Positions 6,081 through 13,293 are shown, counted from the stretch's first letter. The stretch is 13,597 bases of DNA from JBBRLG01 sp038231495 (GCA_038231495.1 JBBRLG010000144.1:1-13597); one strand, 5' to 3'. Notes: generated by a model not told the origin, from the sequence alone. A program made the numbers and translations.

Positions 6081-6365
6081 ATGAAGACCGCCTCAACCAA
6101 CGTGTATCGGGAAAACCGGGCAAAATTTCCACTGGAGGAACTGCGAAAGCGGGACGGTCAATGGGTCGCCTTCAGCGCGGACGGCCAACGGATCGTGGCC
6201 GGCGCGGCGACCATTGCGGAGCTTTCGGACCGTGTCCGCGCGGTCCAAGAAAGCCTGAGCGACTTGGTGCTGGAGCGAATTGAGATGGAATCCACGAATA
6301 TATACCTTGGCGCCGCGGAGTTGCTGTGCCAATTCACGCGTCGCGCACGCCGCCGGACTCTGTGA
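6081..6365 (+). CDS. Small hypothetical protein (planctomycete DUF5678-like)
   Basis: The protein has 94 residues. ATG 6081 is chosen over earlier starts because AGAGG lies about 10 nt upstream and the conserved part begins there. The visible pattern is YRENRAKFPLEELRKRDGQW (9-28), VAFSADGQRIVAG (29-41), an amphipathic helix ELSDRVRA, then DLVLERIE and LGAAELL (76-82). I associate this layout with small planctomycete proteins resembling DUF5678, of unknown role and often near toxin-antitoxin genes. The last 12 residues (CQFTRRARRRTL) are basic and lie beyond the usual end, reading into the 3' end of the convergent DUF3037 gene by 32 bp, perhaps after loss of an earlier stop. There are no membrane or secretion signals. 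It is oriented opposite to its neighbours. Confidence 0.65.
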   Translation: MKTASTNVYRENRAKFPLEELRKRDGQWVAFSADGQRIVAGAATIAELSDRVRAVQESLSDLVLERIEMESTNIYLGAAELLCQFTRRARRRTL

Positions 6366-6795
6366 GTACGTCCTCGGCGTTGGCAAGGCCGTTGTCCGGC
6401 CCAGTCGGTGGCGAAAAAACCGGCTCGAGAACGAGTTGACGGAATAGATCGTCGAGTTGGCGGACCGGGTCTTCGGTCACAAGGGGACGGAGGACGCTGA
6501 GCCGCACGGCGTCGCCGCGAGCGGCGATGAAGTGTTCCAGGTCTTCCCGCGTCTTCGGCCGGTCCTCGGTGCGTGTCAGCCGGTAGACCAAGCCGCGCTT
6601 GGCCGCGTCCAAGGACGGCGGATGGAACGAGTGCTTGCCGAACATTTTCGCCACGCGGTCGTCGTCCTCGGTCAATTTGATTTCGAGGAAACCGGACTGG
6701 GGACAAAAGACCAGCACGCCGACGTTGACCGCCTCCAGGCGCGCAACATCGGGACAGAATTGCACAAGGCTGTAGTAACCCGCTTGTGTAGGCAT
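6334..6795 (-). CDS. DUF3037 domain-containing protein
   Basis: The protein has 153 residues. ATG 6795 is selected because DUF3037 proteins begin near the motif YYSLVQFCPDVARLEAVNVG, here residues 7-26; a longer frame to 6882 exists but has no resemblance. After the motif come VLVFCPQSGFLEIKL (27-41) and RVAKMFGKHSF (47-57), followed by a helical part. DUF3037 genes often lie next to HipA-like kinase genes, but no HipA gene is present here, so the protein seems to be an orphan. The function is unknown. It lies 87 bp after the vapC-like gene on the same strand and may be co-transcribed. Its 3' end overlaps the convergent small hypothetical gene by 32 bp. Confidence 0.8.
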   Translation of the reverse strand: MPTQAGYYSLVQFCPDVARLEAVNVGVLVFCPQSGFLEIKLTEDDDRVAKMFGKHSFHPPSLDAAKRGLVYRLTRTEDRPKTREDLEHFIAARGDAVRLSVLRPLVTEDPVRQLDDLFRQLVLEPVFSPPTGPDNGLANAEDVLTESGGVRDA

Positions 6796-6882
6796 CGTTC
6801 CGCATCCAGGGGCGGCCACTTTGTTGAACTCTTGGCCGACGGTGCAAAACTGCGATGGGGCCACGCTCGCAAGCGCCGGCAA

Positions 6883-7284
6883 TCATGGCAATTCCCAATC
6901 GGTGAGAATCAAGCCCGGCACCCGTCCGAATTCCGTGGTGTTGTGCGTTACCACGGTGCAGCCGTTGGCCAGTGCGATGGCGGCGATTTGCAGATCATAC
7001 GGCCTAATGGGGGTGCCTTGGCTTTCCAGGTGATGACGGATGCGGGCATAGACATCGGCAGCGGCGTCATCGAAGGGTAAGCTGGCGAAGGGCGCTGCGA
7101 ACTGATCGACCTCCGCTCGATTCTTGGCAGGCTGGGCACTCCGCAACATGCCGACGTACAACTCCGACAGGACTACCGAGCAAAGGCGAACCTCAAGCGT
7201 CGGGCGGGCGGCCAGGCGCTGGCGCACCAGCACGTTCTTGCCACGCAAATACTGAACGCAGACGTTGGTATCGAGCAGAAACAT
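6883..7284 (-). CDS. vapC: VapC-like PIN-domain toxin
   Basis: The protein has 133 residues and starts at ATG 7284, which overlaps the antitoxin TAA by one base (TAATG). It is a classic VapC, with MFLLDTNVCVQYLRGK (1-16, Asp5), LSELYVGML (39-47, Glu41), RPYDLQIAAIAL (94-105, Asp97) and VVTHNTTEFGRVPGL (111-125). The last motif usually carries an aspartate after the Asn (TxNxxDF), but here the position is Glu118, a conservative change that may alter metal binding. VapC toxins are site-specific endoribonucleases, usually of tRNA or 23S rRNA. This is the second PIN toxin module in 2.5 kb, and it differs clearly in sequence from the one at 5135-5536, so the pair is not a recent duplication. Confidence 0.88.
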   Translation of the reverse strand: MFLLDTNVCVQYLRGKNVLVRQRLAARPTLEVRLCSVVLSELYVGMLRSAQPAKNRAEVDQFAAPFASLPFDDAAADVYARIRHHLESQGTPIRPYDLQIAAIALANGCTVVTHNTTEFGRVPGLILTDWELP

Positions 7285-7529
7285 TAATCGAACTCCACGG
7301 ATTTGGGCAGTTCCCCTTGCGGCGGGCGCACGAAGGTTTCGTCGTCGATGCAGCCAAAGGTCTTCTCGAAATACCCCGGCGGCCAGCCGCGCTCTTCCGG
7401 CGTGGTCGCGGCGGTCCGGGGTTGCACGACGACCAGCACCTCGTACTCCGCTTCCGGCTTGCCCAGTGGGATGCGCAAGGACAGTATCCCGTCCTTGCCG
7501 GTCTTTTTCAGCACACGAATCGTTTGCAT
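7284..7529 (-). CDS. VapB-like antitoxin
   Basis: The protein has 81 residues. ATG 7529 is preferred to ATG 7547 because AAAGGA lies about 9 nt upstream of the former and nothing suitable precedes the latter. The N-terminal part (MQTIRVLKKTGKDGILSLRI, 1-20, then PEAEYEVLVVVQ, 26-37) looks like a swapped-hairpin AbrB-like or small beta DNA-binding module. The C-terminal part carries a conserved-looking GWPPGYFEKTFGCIDDETF (48-66) and RPPQGEL, probably the toxin-binding tail. It overlaps vapC by one base. The identification rests on position plus architecture; I do not recognise a named Pfam family. The TACAAT box upstream suggests its own promoter. Confidence 0.75.
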   Translation of the reverse strand: MQTIRVLKKTGKDGILSLRIPLGKPEAEYEVLVVVQPRTAATTPEERGWPPGYFEKTFGCIDDETFVRPPQGELPKSVEFD

Positions 7530-7558
7530 GGTGATTGGTCCTTTCATTTGGCCACTTC

Positions 7559-7564
7559 ATTGTA
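7559..7564 (-). promoter_or_regulatory. Possible -10 box of the vapBC operon
   Basis: TACAAT on the minus strand lies about 30 nt upstream of the chosen antitoxin start codon. It is a five-of-six match to TATAAT. No good -35 box is seen at 16-18 bp, which is common for autoregulated toxin-antitoxin promoters. Confidence 0.3.
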
Positions 7565-7631
7565 TCCGGCAACCTCTCGCGGCGGAAAAGCAAAAGAGCC
7601 AGACTTAGACACTACCGTCAAGCCGACGGCA

Positions 7632-7659
7632 TTGATTTTTCTTCCGGGTGAGGTACAAT
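7632..7659 (+). promoter_or_regulatory. Sigma-70-like promoter of small RNA copy 2
   Basis: TTGATT (7632-7637) and TACAAT (7654-7659) are separated by 16 bp, ending 7 nt before the first base of the RNA's P1 stem. The arrangement repeats that of copy 1 although the spacer sequence differs, indicating selection on the promoter rather than simple recent copying. Confidence 0.7.
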
Positions 7660-7665
7660 TTGGGT

Positions 7666-7751
7666 GGCCGGTGGACAAAACTCCGCTCCATGCGGTGTGG
7701 TCGCCGGGGCTTCGGCCCTGGCTAAACCCTATATCCACTGGCTATTTTTTT
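7666..7751 (+). ncRNA. Structured small RNA, copy 2 (overlaps the DUF3800 gene end)
   Basis: This copy has the same three-way-junction fold as the RNA at 5037-5122. P1 pairs GCCGGTGGA (7667-7675) with TCCACTGGC (7734-7742). P2 is CCGC-TCCAT-GCGG (about 7683-7695). P3 pairs GCCGGGGC with GCCCTGGC around a UUCG loop (about 7703-7722). Relative to copy 1, two P3 pairs change from U-G to C-G, one from G-C to G-U, and a G-A mismatch becomes G-C. A seven-residue T-tract (7745-7751) follows P1. The last 10 nt are antisense to the final codons and stop of the convergent DUF3800 gene. I recall that comparative genomics has reported several structured RNA motifs named for DUF3800 association; whether this is one of them, or new, needs a covariance-model search. 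Confidence 0.75.
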
Positions 7752-8599
7752 GCGCGGGCCTCCAACGTGAGCGGCTTTTGCTGGGTGTAGATCGTGCCGA
7801 AGCTTTGTTCCCGCATGTCATCCAGGTCATGCACCACCTGCACCTTCGGCCAGATGAAACGCCAAAAACGATCTTCCTCCTTCTCGTAAAACCGCTGCAG
7901 TGCCCAAAGAAAGTAATCGACCGCTTGCAGACCCGGATGTTGCTTGGGGCTGCTATTCGTCACGTCCATCGTGTGTGTCGGTTTTATTCCGAAATTCTGC
8001 TCGTAGATTTGCTCTGCCTTGTGCAAGGCTTTCTGCAAAGCCGCGGTGCGGTTTTTCTTTCCGCGGCTGGCGAAGACGAGCTCGAAGTGATCCGCCTGGT
8101 GAAAGCCGGTCTTGAAGAGCTGGCTTACCAATTCATCATAAATCTCGTTCTCGTTGTAGCGGTACTGTGGCTCCGCCTGGTTTCTGGCCTGGACCTGCTC
8201 GACGAGCCGCATCTTGTCGCGTACAACGGCGGAGAATTGCAGATCGTACTCCGCGAGCAAATGAAAGACGCGATCCCGAACTTCCGCCAAATCGTCCTTT
8301 GCATGAAACATAATTGCGGTCTTGCCTTCCTCGGGCCTCATAGACGGAACCGAGTTGAAGTACGGGTCGGCCAAGAGTCGCTTGCGCAATTCGTGCAAGG
8401 CCTGCGCCAAGGCAACCGGATCGCCGACCTCCAGTTTGCCAAGCAAGAAGTAGCGCGAACTTTGGGTGCCGACGATGACCTTGCGCCGGCCAAAAAGGGT
8501 AGGATCGCCGGCCTCATCGATGAAGTAGCGGCATACGGGGTCGGGGCCAGGAATTTGTTCGATCCGGTCGGGTTGCGGATCGGAAAGATGGTCGGCCAT
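7742..8599 (-). CDS. DUF3800 domain-containing protein
   Basis: The protein has 285 residues and starts at ATG 8599, with GAGG 9 nt upstream. The family signature is clear. Near the N-terminus is YFIDEAGDPTLFG (25-37), the DUF3800 DExGD motif with Asp28, Glu29 and Asp32. Further conserved-looking acidic and basic positions follow at FHAKDD (98-103) and IYDELVSQLF (153-162). The C-terminal motif HPGLQAVDYFLWALQRFYE (221-239) carries Asp228. This distribution of acidic residues resembles RNase H-fold nucleases, which is how I recall DUF3800 being viewed; no activity is established. The protein is soluble and of normal length. Its last codons and TAG stop are complementary to the U-tract and P1 stem of small RNA copy 2, in tail-to-tail orientation. 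A candidate promoter lies just upstream, so it may be transcribed apart from the 345-aa gene. Confidence 0.88.
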   Translation of the reverse strand: MADHLSDPQPDRIEQIPGPDPVCRYFIDEAGDPTLFGRRKVIVGTQSSRYFLLGKLEVGDPVALAQALHELRKRLLADPYFNSVPSMRPEEGKTAIMFHAKDDLAEVRDRVFHLLAEYDLQFSAVVRDKMRLVEQVQARNQAEPQYRYNENEIYDELVSQLFKTGFHQADHFELVFASRGKKNRTAALQKALHKAEQIYEQNFGIKPTHTMDVTNSSPKQHPGLQAVDYFLWALQRFYEKEEDRFWRFIWPKVQVVHDLDDMREQSFGTIYTQQKPLTLEARAKK

Positions 8600-8639
8600 T
8601 GGTCAGCCCTCACGGTGTCGAATCGATCACTGTGACGGT

Positions 8640-8648
8640 ATTATGCCA
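8640..8648 (-). promoter_or_regulatory. Possible extended -10 promoter of the DUF3800 gene
   Basis: TGGCATAAT on the minus strand matches the extended -10 pattern TGnTATAAT with one mismatch. The hexamer CATAAT (8645-8640) lies about 40 nt upstream of the start codon. A -35 box is weak (TTGGCC at 15 bp). Placement in the 98-bp gap supports separate transcription of the DUF3800 gene. Confidence 0.4.
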
Positions 8649-8697
8649 GCCCGAAATCCCGGCCAAGTTGACAGGTGCGCCCCTGATTGGGGATTAT

Positions 8698-9735
8698 TCA
8701 GGGATTCCGCAAGGTCGGGGGCGCGGTGCCCTTCTTGGTGATTTGCCTGCTCACGGAATCCGTCGTCAACCGCCACGGAATTCCAATGGGACGTAGGGCC
8801 TTATTGGCCTTATTGGCTAGGGAGCGCACCGTCTGAGGTTCGACCTCGTTGTCGAAAACCGGACCCACGAGATCGCTGTAGGCTCCCGAATCACGGTCCC
8901 ACATGAACGCCACCAGCTTGTAAACATTGCCCTTCGGAATGTCATGGCGGACGCCGTTCCACCAAAGCCAGCATCCTCCCTCTGTCCCATCAGCGTGCGT
9001 CCGTGCTGGCATACTCTGCCCGTTGCCCGCGTTCTCATTGCTAGCGGATGCCACTATGGCCTTATCTTCTTCAGTGCTGTCCGGCAGCGAGCGTGCCAGC
9101 GCCTTTGGCGGGAGTGGGATTTTGTTTAAACGTGCTGCTTGGACATACAAGCGGTCGAGCGTGTCAGAAGCGATCTTACTGACAATCTCAGGCCCATCCG
9201 CATCTTCAGGGGAATAAATAACTGTACCATCCTTATCGCAAAGCGTTCGTGTGAGCAACCCAGCGCGTACCAGCGCCAGGGTTTCAAAGCGATCTGGGAT
9301 GCTGGGCGTGCCGCAGTCGCCGCCGAATTTCTCCAACATAAATCCCTTGCAGACTTCAAGCCAGGAAAGTACCAGGCCGGGCTTCAGCGTTACCCCTGGT
9401 GGACGGTCTATTAGCGATTGCGAAAGCGTCATTTCTCCCATTACGGAGAGGTTTAAGCCGATTTGACGCAAGATGATGCTGGCCACGTAATGACCAACCT
9501 TGACCAAAGTTGGATCGCGGTCACACTCGACGGCGTACTGCAAGAACTTGGCCTTGCTTTGGACAATGAGCGCATACAGATGCTGGACCAACTCCGTAAC
9601 GTCAGGATCGGTTACAAGGATGGCTTGCTCGGCAGACCGATCGCGCGATTGTGCGGGACGCTCTGCGTCCGATTGCGTGAAGCGGTCGACGACGCCTTCT
9701 TGGTCTTCGGCTGTGAGTTGCGAGTCGTTCGGCAT
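8698..9735 (-). CDS. Hypothetical protein with winged-helix-like C-terminus
   Basis: The protein has 345 residues and starts at ATG 9735, with GGAGG (9747-9743) 7 nt upstream. Residues 1-40 are polar and probably disordered. Residues 42-165 are mostly helical (ELVQHLYALIVQSKAKFLQY, 48-67, and SQSLIDRPPGVTL), with no recognised motif. Residues 205-252 are a low-complexity linker. Residues 254-334 form a distinct module: GCWLWWNGVRHDIPKGNVYK (254-273), LVAFMWDRDSGAYSDLVGPV (274-293), then VEPQTVRSLANKANKALRP (298-316). The helix order and TVR..ANKANKAL pattern recall the winged helix of OmpR-type regulators. I associate this C-terminal module with many otherwise unrelated planctomycete proteins. 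A DNA-binding role is inferred, not shown. It lies between the DUF3800 and restriction-modification genes, all on the same strand. Confidence 0.7.
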   Translation of the reverse strand: MPNDSQLTAEDQEGVVDRFTQSDAERPAQSRDRSAEQAILVTDPDVTELVQHLYALIVQSKAKFLQYAVECDRDPTLVKVGHYVASIILRQIGLNLSVMGEMTLSQSLIDRPPGVTLKPGLVLSWLEVCKGFMLEKFGGDCGTPSIPDRFETLALVRAGLLTRTLCDKDGTVIYSPEDADGPEIVSKIASDTLDRLYVQAARLNKIPLPPKALARSLPDSTEEDKAIVASASNENAGNGQSMPARTHADGTEGGCWLWWNGVRHDIPKGNVYKLVAFMWDRDSGAYSDLVGPVFDNEVEPQTVRSLANKANKALRPIGIPWRLTTDSVSRQITKKGTAPPTLRNP

Positions 9736-9852
9736 GACGCTTCCTCCGTGGGAAGGCCGCGTCCGCCGGCCGAGTTCTCACGACGCACCCGACGGACGCG
9801 CTGCAAAAGGGCGTAGGAGTCATTGTTCGTACCGCGCGGCGCGACCGCAAGA

Positions 9853-9951
9853 TCAATTGGCCGCCTTGTGGATCAGCAAGAGGATCATAGTGCGAGGACG
9901 TTCGGGCAGCTCAGCCCAGGCGCCGACCACGCGGGCCACGTCGGTTTTTCG
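9853..9951 (-). pseudogene. In-frame C-terminal remnant after the type IIG gene
   Basis: Directly after the TGA of the type IIG gene the same frame stays open for 32 codons, containing TDVARVVGAWAELPERPRTM (codons 3-22), ILLLIHKAAN and TGA. This resembles the short tail ...LARVVxAWPxLPxxxRxxIL... that I associate with the C-termini of planctomycete integrases and other proteins. It has no start codon or ribosome-binding site at its beginning. It may be the remnant of another gene fused or cut at this point, or a readthrough extension. A hairpin with T5 on the + strand (9926-9947) overlaps it. Confidence 0.35.
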
Positions 9952-12900
9952 TCACGCGCCGGGCGGTTCGCCCGGCATCCGCGGCGGCGCGGTCTTCCAC
10001 ATCAACGCCACTTCCTCCGGCGTCATACCGTAGGCCGCGTTCACCAGGTCGGAGACTTGGTGCTCCAGGCTCCGCGCTTCCGCGGCCAGCGTTTGCAGTG
10101 GTACAACGCTGCCGGCGTGTTCCTCCTTCAGCGCCTTCAGCCCGGCTACGGTCAGTGGCTGTTTCTTCCCGCGAACTTTCTTCACTTCGCCCACCAGCGC
10201 TGCCGCGTCCAGCGCCGCCAAGTCCTGAAGTTTCTGGCTCGGCTTCTCGACGGCGAATTCCACCTTCAACCAATCGAGGAACGCAACCCGGTCATTGGTT
10301 CCCTTTTCCACGATGCCAATGAGCCGACGAATGGCGGCGCTGGCAATGTCGCGCTGATGTTCGCTTGGCTGACTGATTGGCAACTCCTGAACAAACTCGC
10401 GGATGAAGCGAAGGGCTTCGTCCTTCCCATGCGTAGCGTTCCGCCACGCGAACCACCACATAAGGGGTGAGTTCATCACAGCCAAAACCCATAAATCCGC
10501 GGTAGGGAGGATGTACACTGTGTTGTTGATGTAAAGTCCGCGCGTGTCGAAACTCCATGCAGCGCGCCATGTGATTTCCGGATAGATAATCTTTGGCCGG
10601 TCGAATTGTTCCCAGTACGCGCACGCCCTCAATTCCCACCAGTATTCTCCCTGATCCTGCCGTTTGACGAGGGCATCGCGGTGCTGATTCAAGTGGGCGT
10701 GTATCGCTGGATAGGCCGCGGCGAAGACCGCTTCCGCGCCATCGCCGGCGCTTGACCACGGCCATTCGTGATTGCCACTCGACTTCATCGCCAGCATCCA
10801 AAATCCGGTCCATTGTGGCTGCCAGCGGTCGATGTCCTGTCCGCGAAGGTAGGGTTTGATGAGGTTGGCCGATGTCGGATCAGCCTGCACCAGACGGCTT
10901 TTCGTCGGCGTGTCGATCAGGAAAGCCTCGTTGAAGCCCGTCTTAACCCCTGAAAGTGGGGCAACTCCTGTAAACTCTCTCAGCGGCAAGCCGACCTGGC
11001 GCATCTTCCCCATCAACGCAACCACGCCCGGCGGTTCGAGCGTCCAGGCCGCGGCACCGAGCTGGCTCCGCGGGAATACAAACCCTTCCTCTTTGACCTG
11101 CCGGGACAGGTCGTCAACCCGCAGTTGTTCACGGGGAATATCGCAAACGCGCGCCGTCTCAGGCGGCGGCTCGTCCGTAGGCTTGCGGGCCACGAGAATC
11201 GACGGGAACACGTCGGCGTCTTCAAAGATTTGCTTGGCGTGCCCGAAGTTCACCACCGATTCCACCCAGGCGGACTCGGCGAAGAACCGGCGTAACGGCT
11301 CACCGTAGCCGGCCTTCATCCACTTGTTCGTCACGATGAAGCACAGCCGGCCGCCGGGCTTGAGCAGGTTGATGCCCAACTCATAAAAGTAGACGTACAG
11401 GTCGGCCGTTCCGTCGTAAGCGCGGTAATGCTCTTGCAGGTAGGGCTTGAACGCCGAAATCCATTCCTGCCGCACATACGGCGGGTTGCCGATCACCACG
11501 TCGAAACCGCCGGCCGCGAACACCTCCGGGAAAGCCGCGTGCCAGTCGAACGCCTCCGGGTGAACGGCCGGGTCGGCGATCACGCTGTTGCCCCGGCGAA
11601 TGTTATGGTCCAGGGTGGTCAGTTCCTTGCCGAATTCGGCGGTCTTGATCCAGCACGACAGGCGGGCGATCTCGACCGCTTCGCCGTTCAGGTCCACGCC
11701 GTACAGGTTGTGTTCGAGGATCGTCTTGCGGATGTCGAACAGTGTCGCGCCACGGAGTTCGTTGAGGACCCCTTGCGCCTTGTCGTATTCGGCGAACATT
11801 TGATCGAACGCTTCAATCAGAAACGCCCCGCTGCCGCAGGCCGGATCGACGATGCGGACGTGCCCCAACTCTTCGAGCCACGCCTGCCAGAATTCAATGA
11901 GCGCGGCGGTCTGCGGCTTCGTCAGCAGGTCCGGGTCGAAGGTGATCGGGTTGGCGAACACCTTCTTGAGCGCCTTCGGGGCGGCGGCTTCTTGAGCGCT
12001 CCGCAGTTGCTCGAAACGCGCGGCCACGACCGGGCCGAGCGTTTCGGCGACGATGTGGCGGGTGATGAAAGCCGGCGTGTAGAAGGCGCCGGCTTCCTTG
12101 CGCGTGGTCCTCTTCTGCGCCTGCGCCTTCGTTTCCTTGACCAACCCGGCGAGGCGATTCTGCATCTCTTCTAGGTCGCTGATCGACTGCTCGAAGATGT
12201 GGCCGAGAATCTCCACGTCGATCAACTTGCTCTCGGCGTCGGCGTCGTTGCCGTATTCGTACTCGGCCAGCTTCTTGAACCCCAGGCACACCGCGTCGGG
12301 CACCGTCAACGATTCGAGGTACTCGTCGGGCTTGAAAAGGCCGCCGTTATAGGGGGTGATTTGCCGCTTGGCGTTGCCCTGGTCCACCCACTGAAACAAC
12401 ACCTTGAAGTTGTCCCAGACCGGCCGCGGGTTGTAATCGTCTTCGTGTTGGTAGGCGTGTTCAATCGACTGGCGGGGCAGCAAATCGCGGTCTTCGGCGA
12501 ACGCGATGAACAGGATGCGGTCCAGCAACTTCTGCGTGGCGGCGAGCAGTTCGGCGGCGCGGCGGTCGGGGTTGTGCTTGCGGAGGGCCTCGAAGACGCT
12601 TTCGCGCAGGGCGCGATACTCGCGGTAGTAAGCGTTTGTCAGTTCGCGGCCGATCTTCTTCGATTCGGTGAGCAGCGCGTCGAGGTGATTGCCGCTCGGC
12701 GCGATTGCGCGCTCCGCGCCCAAGAGATAGGTGAACCGCTTCAACTCCGCGTCGTCCGCGAGCTTGGCCGTCTCAAAGCGCTCGAACGTGAATTGATCGT
12801 GCCCCTTGTGGTAGAGCCGAATTTCGTGGAGATTGGTGACCAGATACCAGTCGCAAACCAGATTGACCGCGTACCGGAGTGCCTGATCGACGGCGGACAT

Positions 12901-13293
12901 CTTGCGGCCGGCGAAAGGCCGGTCGAGCGGGTCGCGGGGGCCTTTGCCTTCCACGGCGGCGAGGTATTGTGGCTCGTCGCCGGCGGTGGAAAACCGACCG
13001 AGGGCGGCATCGGCAAATTTGCCGTCTACCTCGACCGTTGCTTCGCGTTTCAGCGTGTACTGCGCCGCGCCGCCGGCAGGCCCCGTGTAGCCGAGCAGGT
13101 CAACGAACACGTCGCCGATGAAGGCGCCCAGCAGTTCCGTTTCCTTCATCCTTTCGGCTTGTTTCGTTTCGAGCAACTTCGCCCAATTGGCGAGCTTGGT
13201 CCGCGCGGCAATGGCGGCCGACGTCAGGACAAATGCGGAGAGCTTGGGCCGCAGCGCTTCCGGACGGAACAACAGCTTTGCCGGGGTGGGCAT
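9952..13293 (-). CDS. Type IIG restriction-modification enzyme (Eco57I-like)
   Basis: The single polypeptide of 1113 residues from ATG 13293 combines nuclease, methyltransferase and specificity functions. At the N-terminus, Asp95 and EGK (115-117, in LAAVEGKGPRD) fit a PD-(D/E)xK nuclease. A helical linker follows (about 205-400). The amino-methyltransferase has GAFYTP (402-407, motif X region), DPACGSGAFLIEAF (483-496, SAM-binding motif I), NLYGVDLN (529-536) and the catalytic NPPY (603-606) for N6-adenine methylation. The target-recognition part shows LIKPYLRGQDIDRW (811-824) and KIIYPEITWRAAW (901-913), ending in NSPLMWWFAWR (941-951) and a coiled tail. Length and order match type IIG enzymes, which need no separate endonuclease gene. 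It appears intact. The start has no strong ribosome-binding site; a TTG at 13308 is an alternative. It acts in defence against foreign DNA, with unknown target. Confidence 0.9.
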   Translation of the reverse strand: MPTPAKLLFRPEALRPKLSAFVLTSAAIAARTKLANWAKLLETKQAERMKETELLGAFIGDVFVDLLGYTGPAGGAAQYTLKREATVEVDGKFADAALGRFSTAGDEPQYLAAVEGKGPRDPLDRPFAGRKMSAVDQALRYAVNLVCDWYLVTNLHEIRLYHKGHDQFTFERFETAKLADDAELKRFTYLLGAERAIAPSGNHLDALLTESKKIGRELTNAYYREYRALRESVFEALRKHNPDRRAAELLAATQKLLDRILFIAFAEDRDLLPRQSIEHAYQHEDDYNPRPVWDNFKVLFQWVDQGNAKRQITPYNGGLFKPDEYLESLTVPDAVCLGFKKLAEYEYGNDADAESKLIDVEILGHIFEQSISDLEEMQNRLAGLVKETKAQAQKRTTRKEAGAFYTPAFITRHIVAETLGPVVAARFEQLRSAQEAAAPKALKKVFANPITFDPDLLTKPQTAALIEFWQAWLEELGHVRIVDPACGSGAFLIEAFDQMFAEYDKAQGVLNELRGATLFDIRKTILEHNLYGVDLNGEAVEIARLSCWIKTAEFGKELTTLDHNIRRGNSVIADPAVHPEAFDWHAAFPEVFAAGGFDVVIGNPPYVRQEWISAFKPYLQEHYRAYDGTADLYVYFYELGINLLKPGGRLCFIVTNKWMKAGYGEPLRRFFAESAWVESVVNFGHAKQIFEDADVFPSILVARKPTDEPPPETARVCDIPREQLRVDDLSRQVKEEGFVFPRSQLGAAAWTLEPPGVVALMGKMRQVGLPLREFTGVAPLSGVKTGFNEAFLIDTPTKSRLVQADPTSANLIKPYLRGQDIDRWQPQWTGFWMLAMKSSGNHEWPWSSAGDGAEAVFAAAYPAIHAHLNQHRDALVKRQDQGEYWWELRACAYWEQFDRPKIIYPEITWRAAWSFDTRGLYINNTVYILPTADLWVLAVMNSPLMWWFAWRNATHGKDEALRFIREFVQELPISQPSEHQRDIASAAIRRLIGIVEKGTNDRVAFLDWLKVEFAVEKPSQKLQDLAALDAAALVGEVKKVRGKKQPLTVAGLKALKEEHAGSVVPLQTLAAEARSLEHQVSDLVNAAYGMTPEEVALMWKTAPPRMPGEPPGA

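Noticed and set aside
7666..7751. Small RNA element read as a minus-strand structure or simple bidirectional terminator
   Set aside because: On the minus strand several pairs become A-C clashes, the UUCG loop is lost and no promoter precedes it; a plain terminator would not keep a three-way junction and a positioned promoter in both copies.
7664..8635. + strand open frame of 323 codons opposite DUF3800
   Set aside because: It is a mirror of the DUF3800 gene, would begin inside the small RNA, and has no ribosome-binding site or recognisable domain.
9926..9947. Hairpin CCGAC...GTCGG followed by T5 on the + strand as a terminator
   Set aside because: No + strand gene or RNA that it would end is evident, and the loop of 12 nt is poorly structured; it is mentioned only as overlapping the remnant tail.
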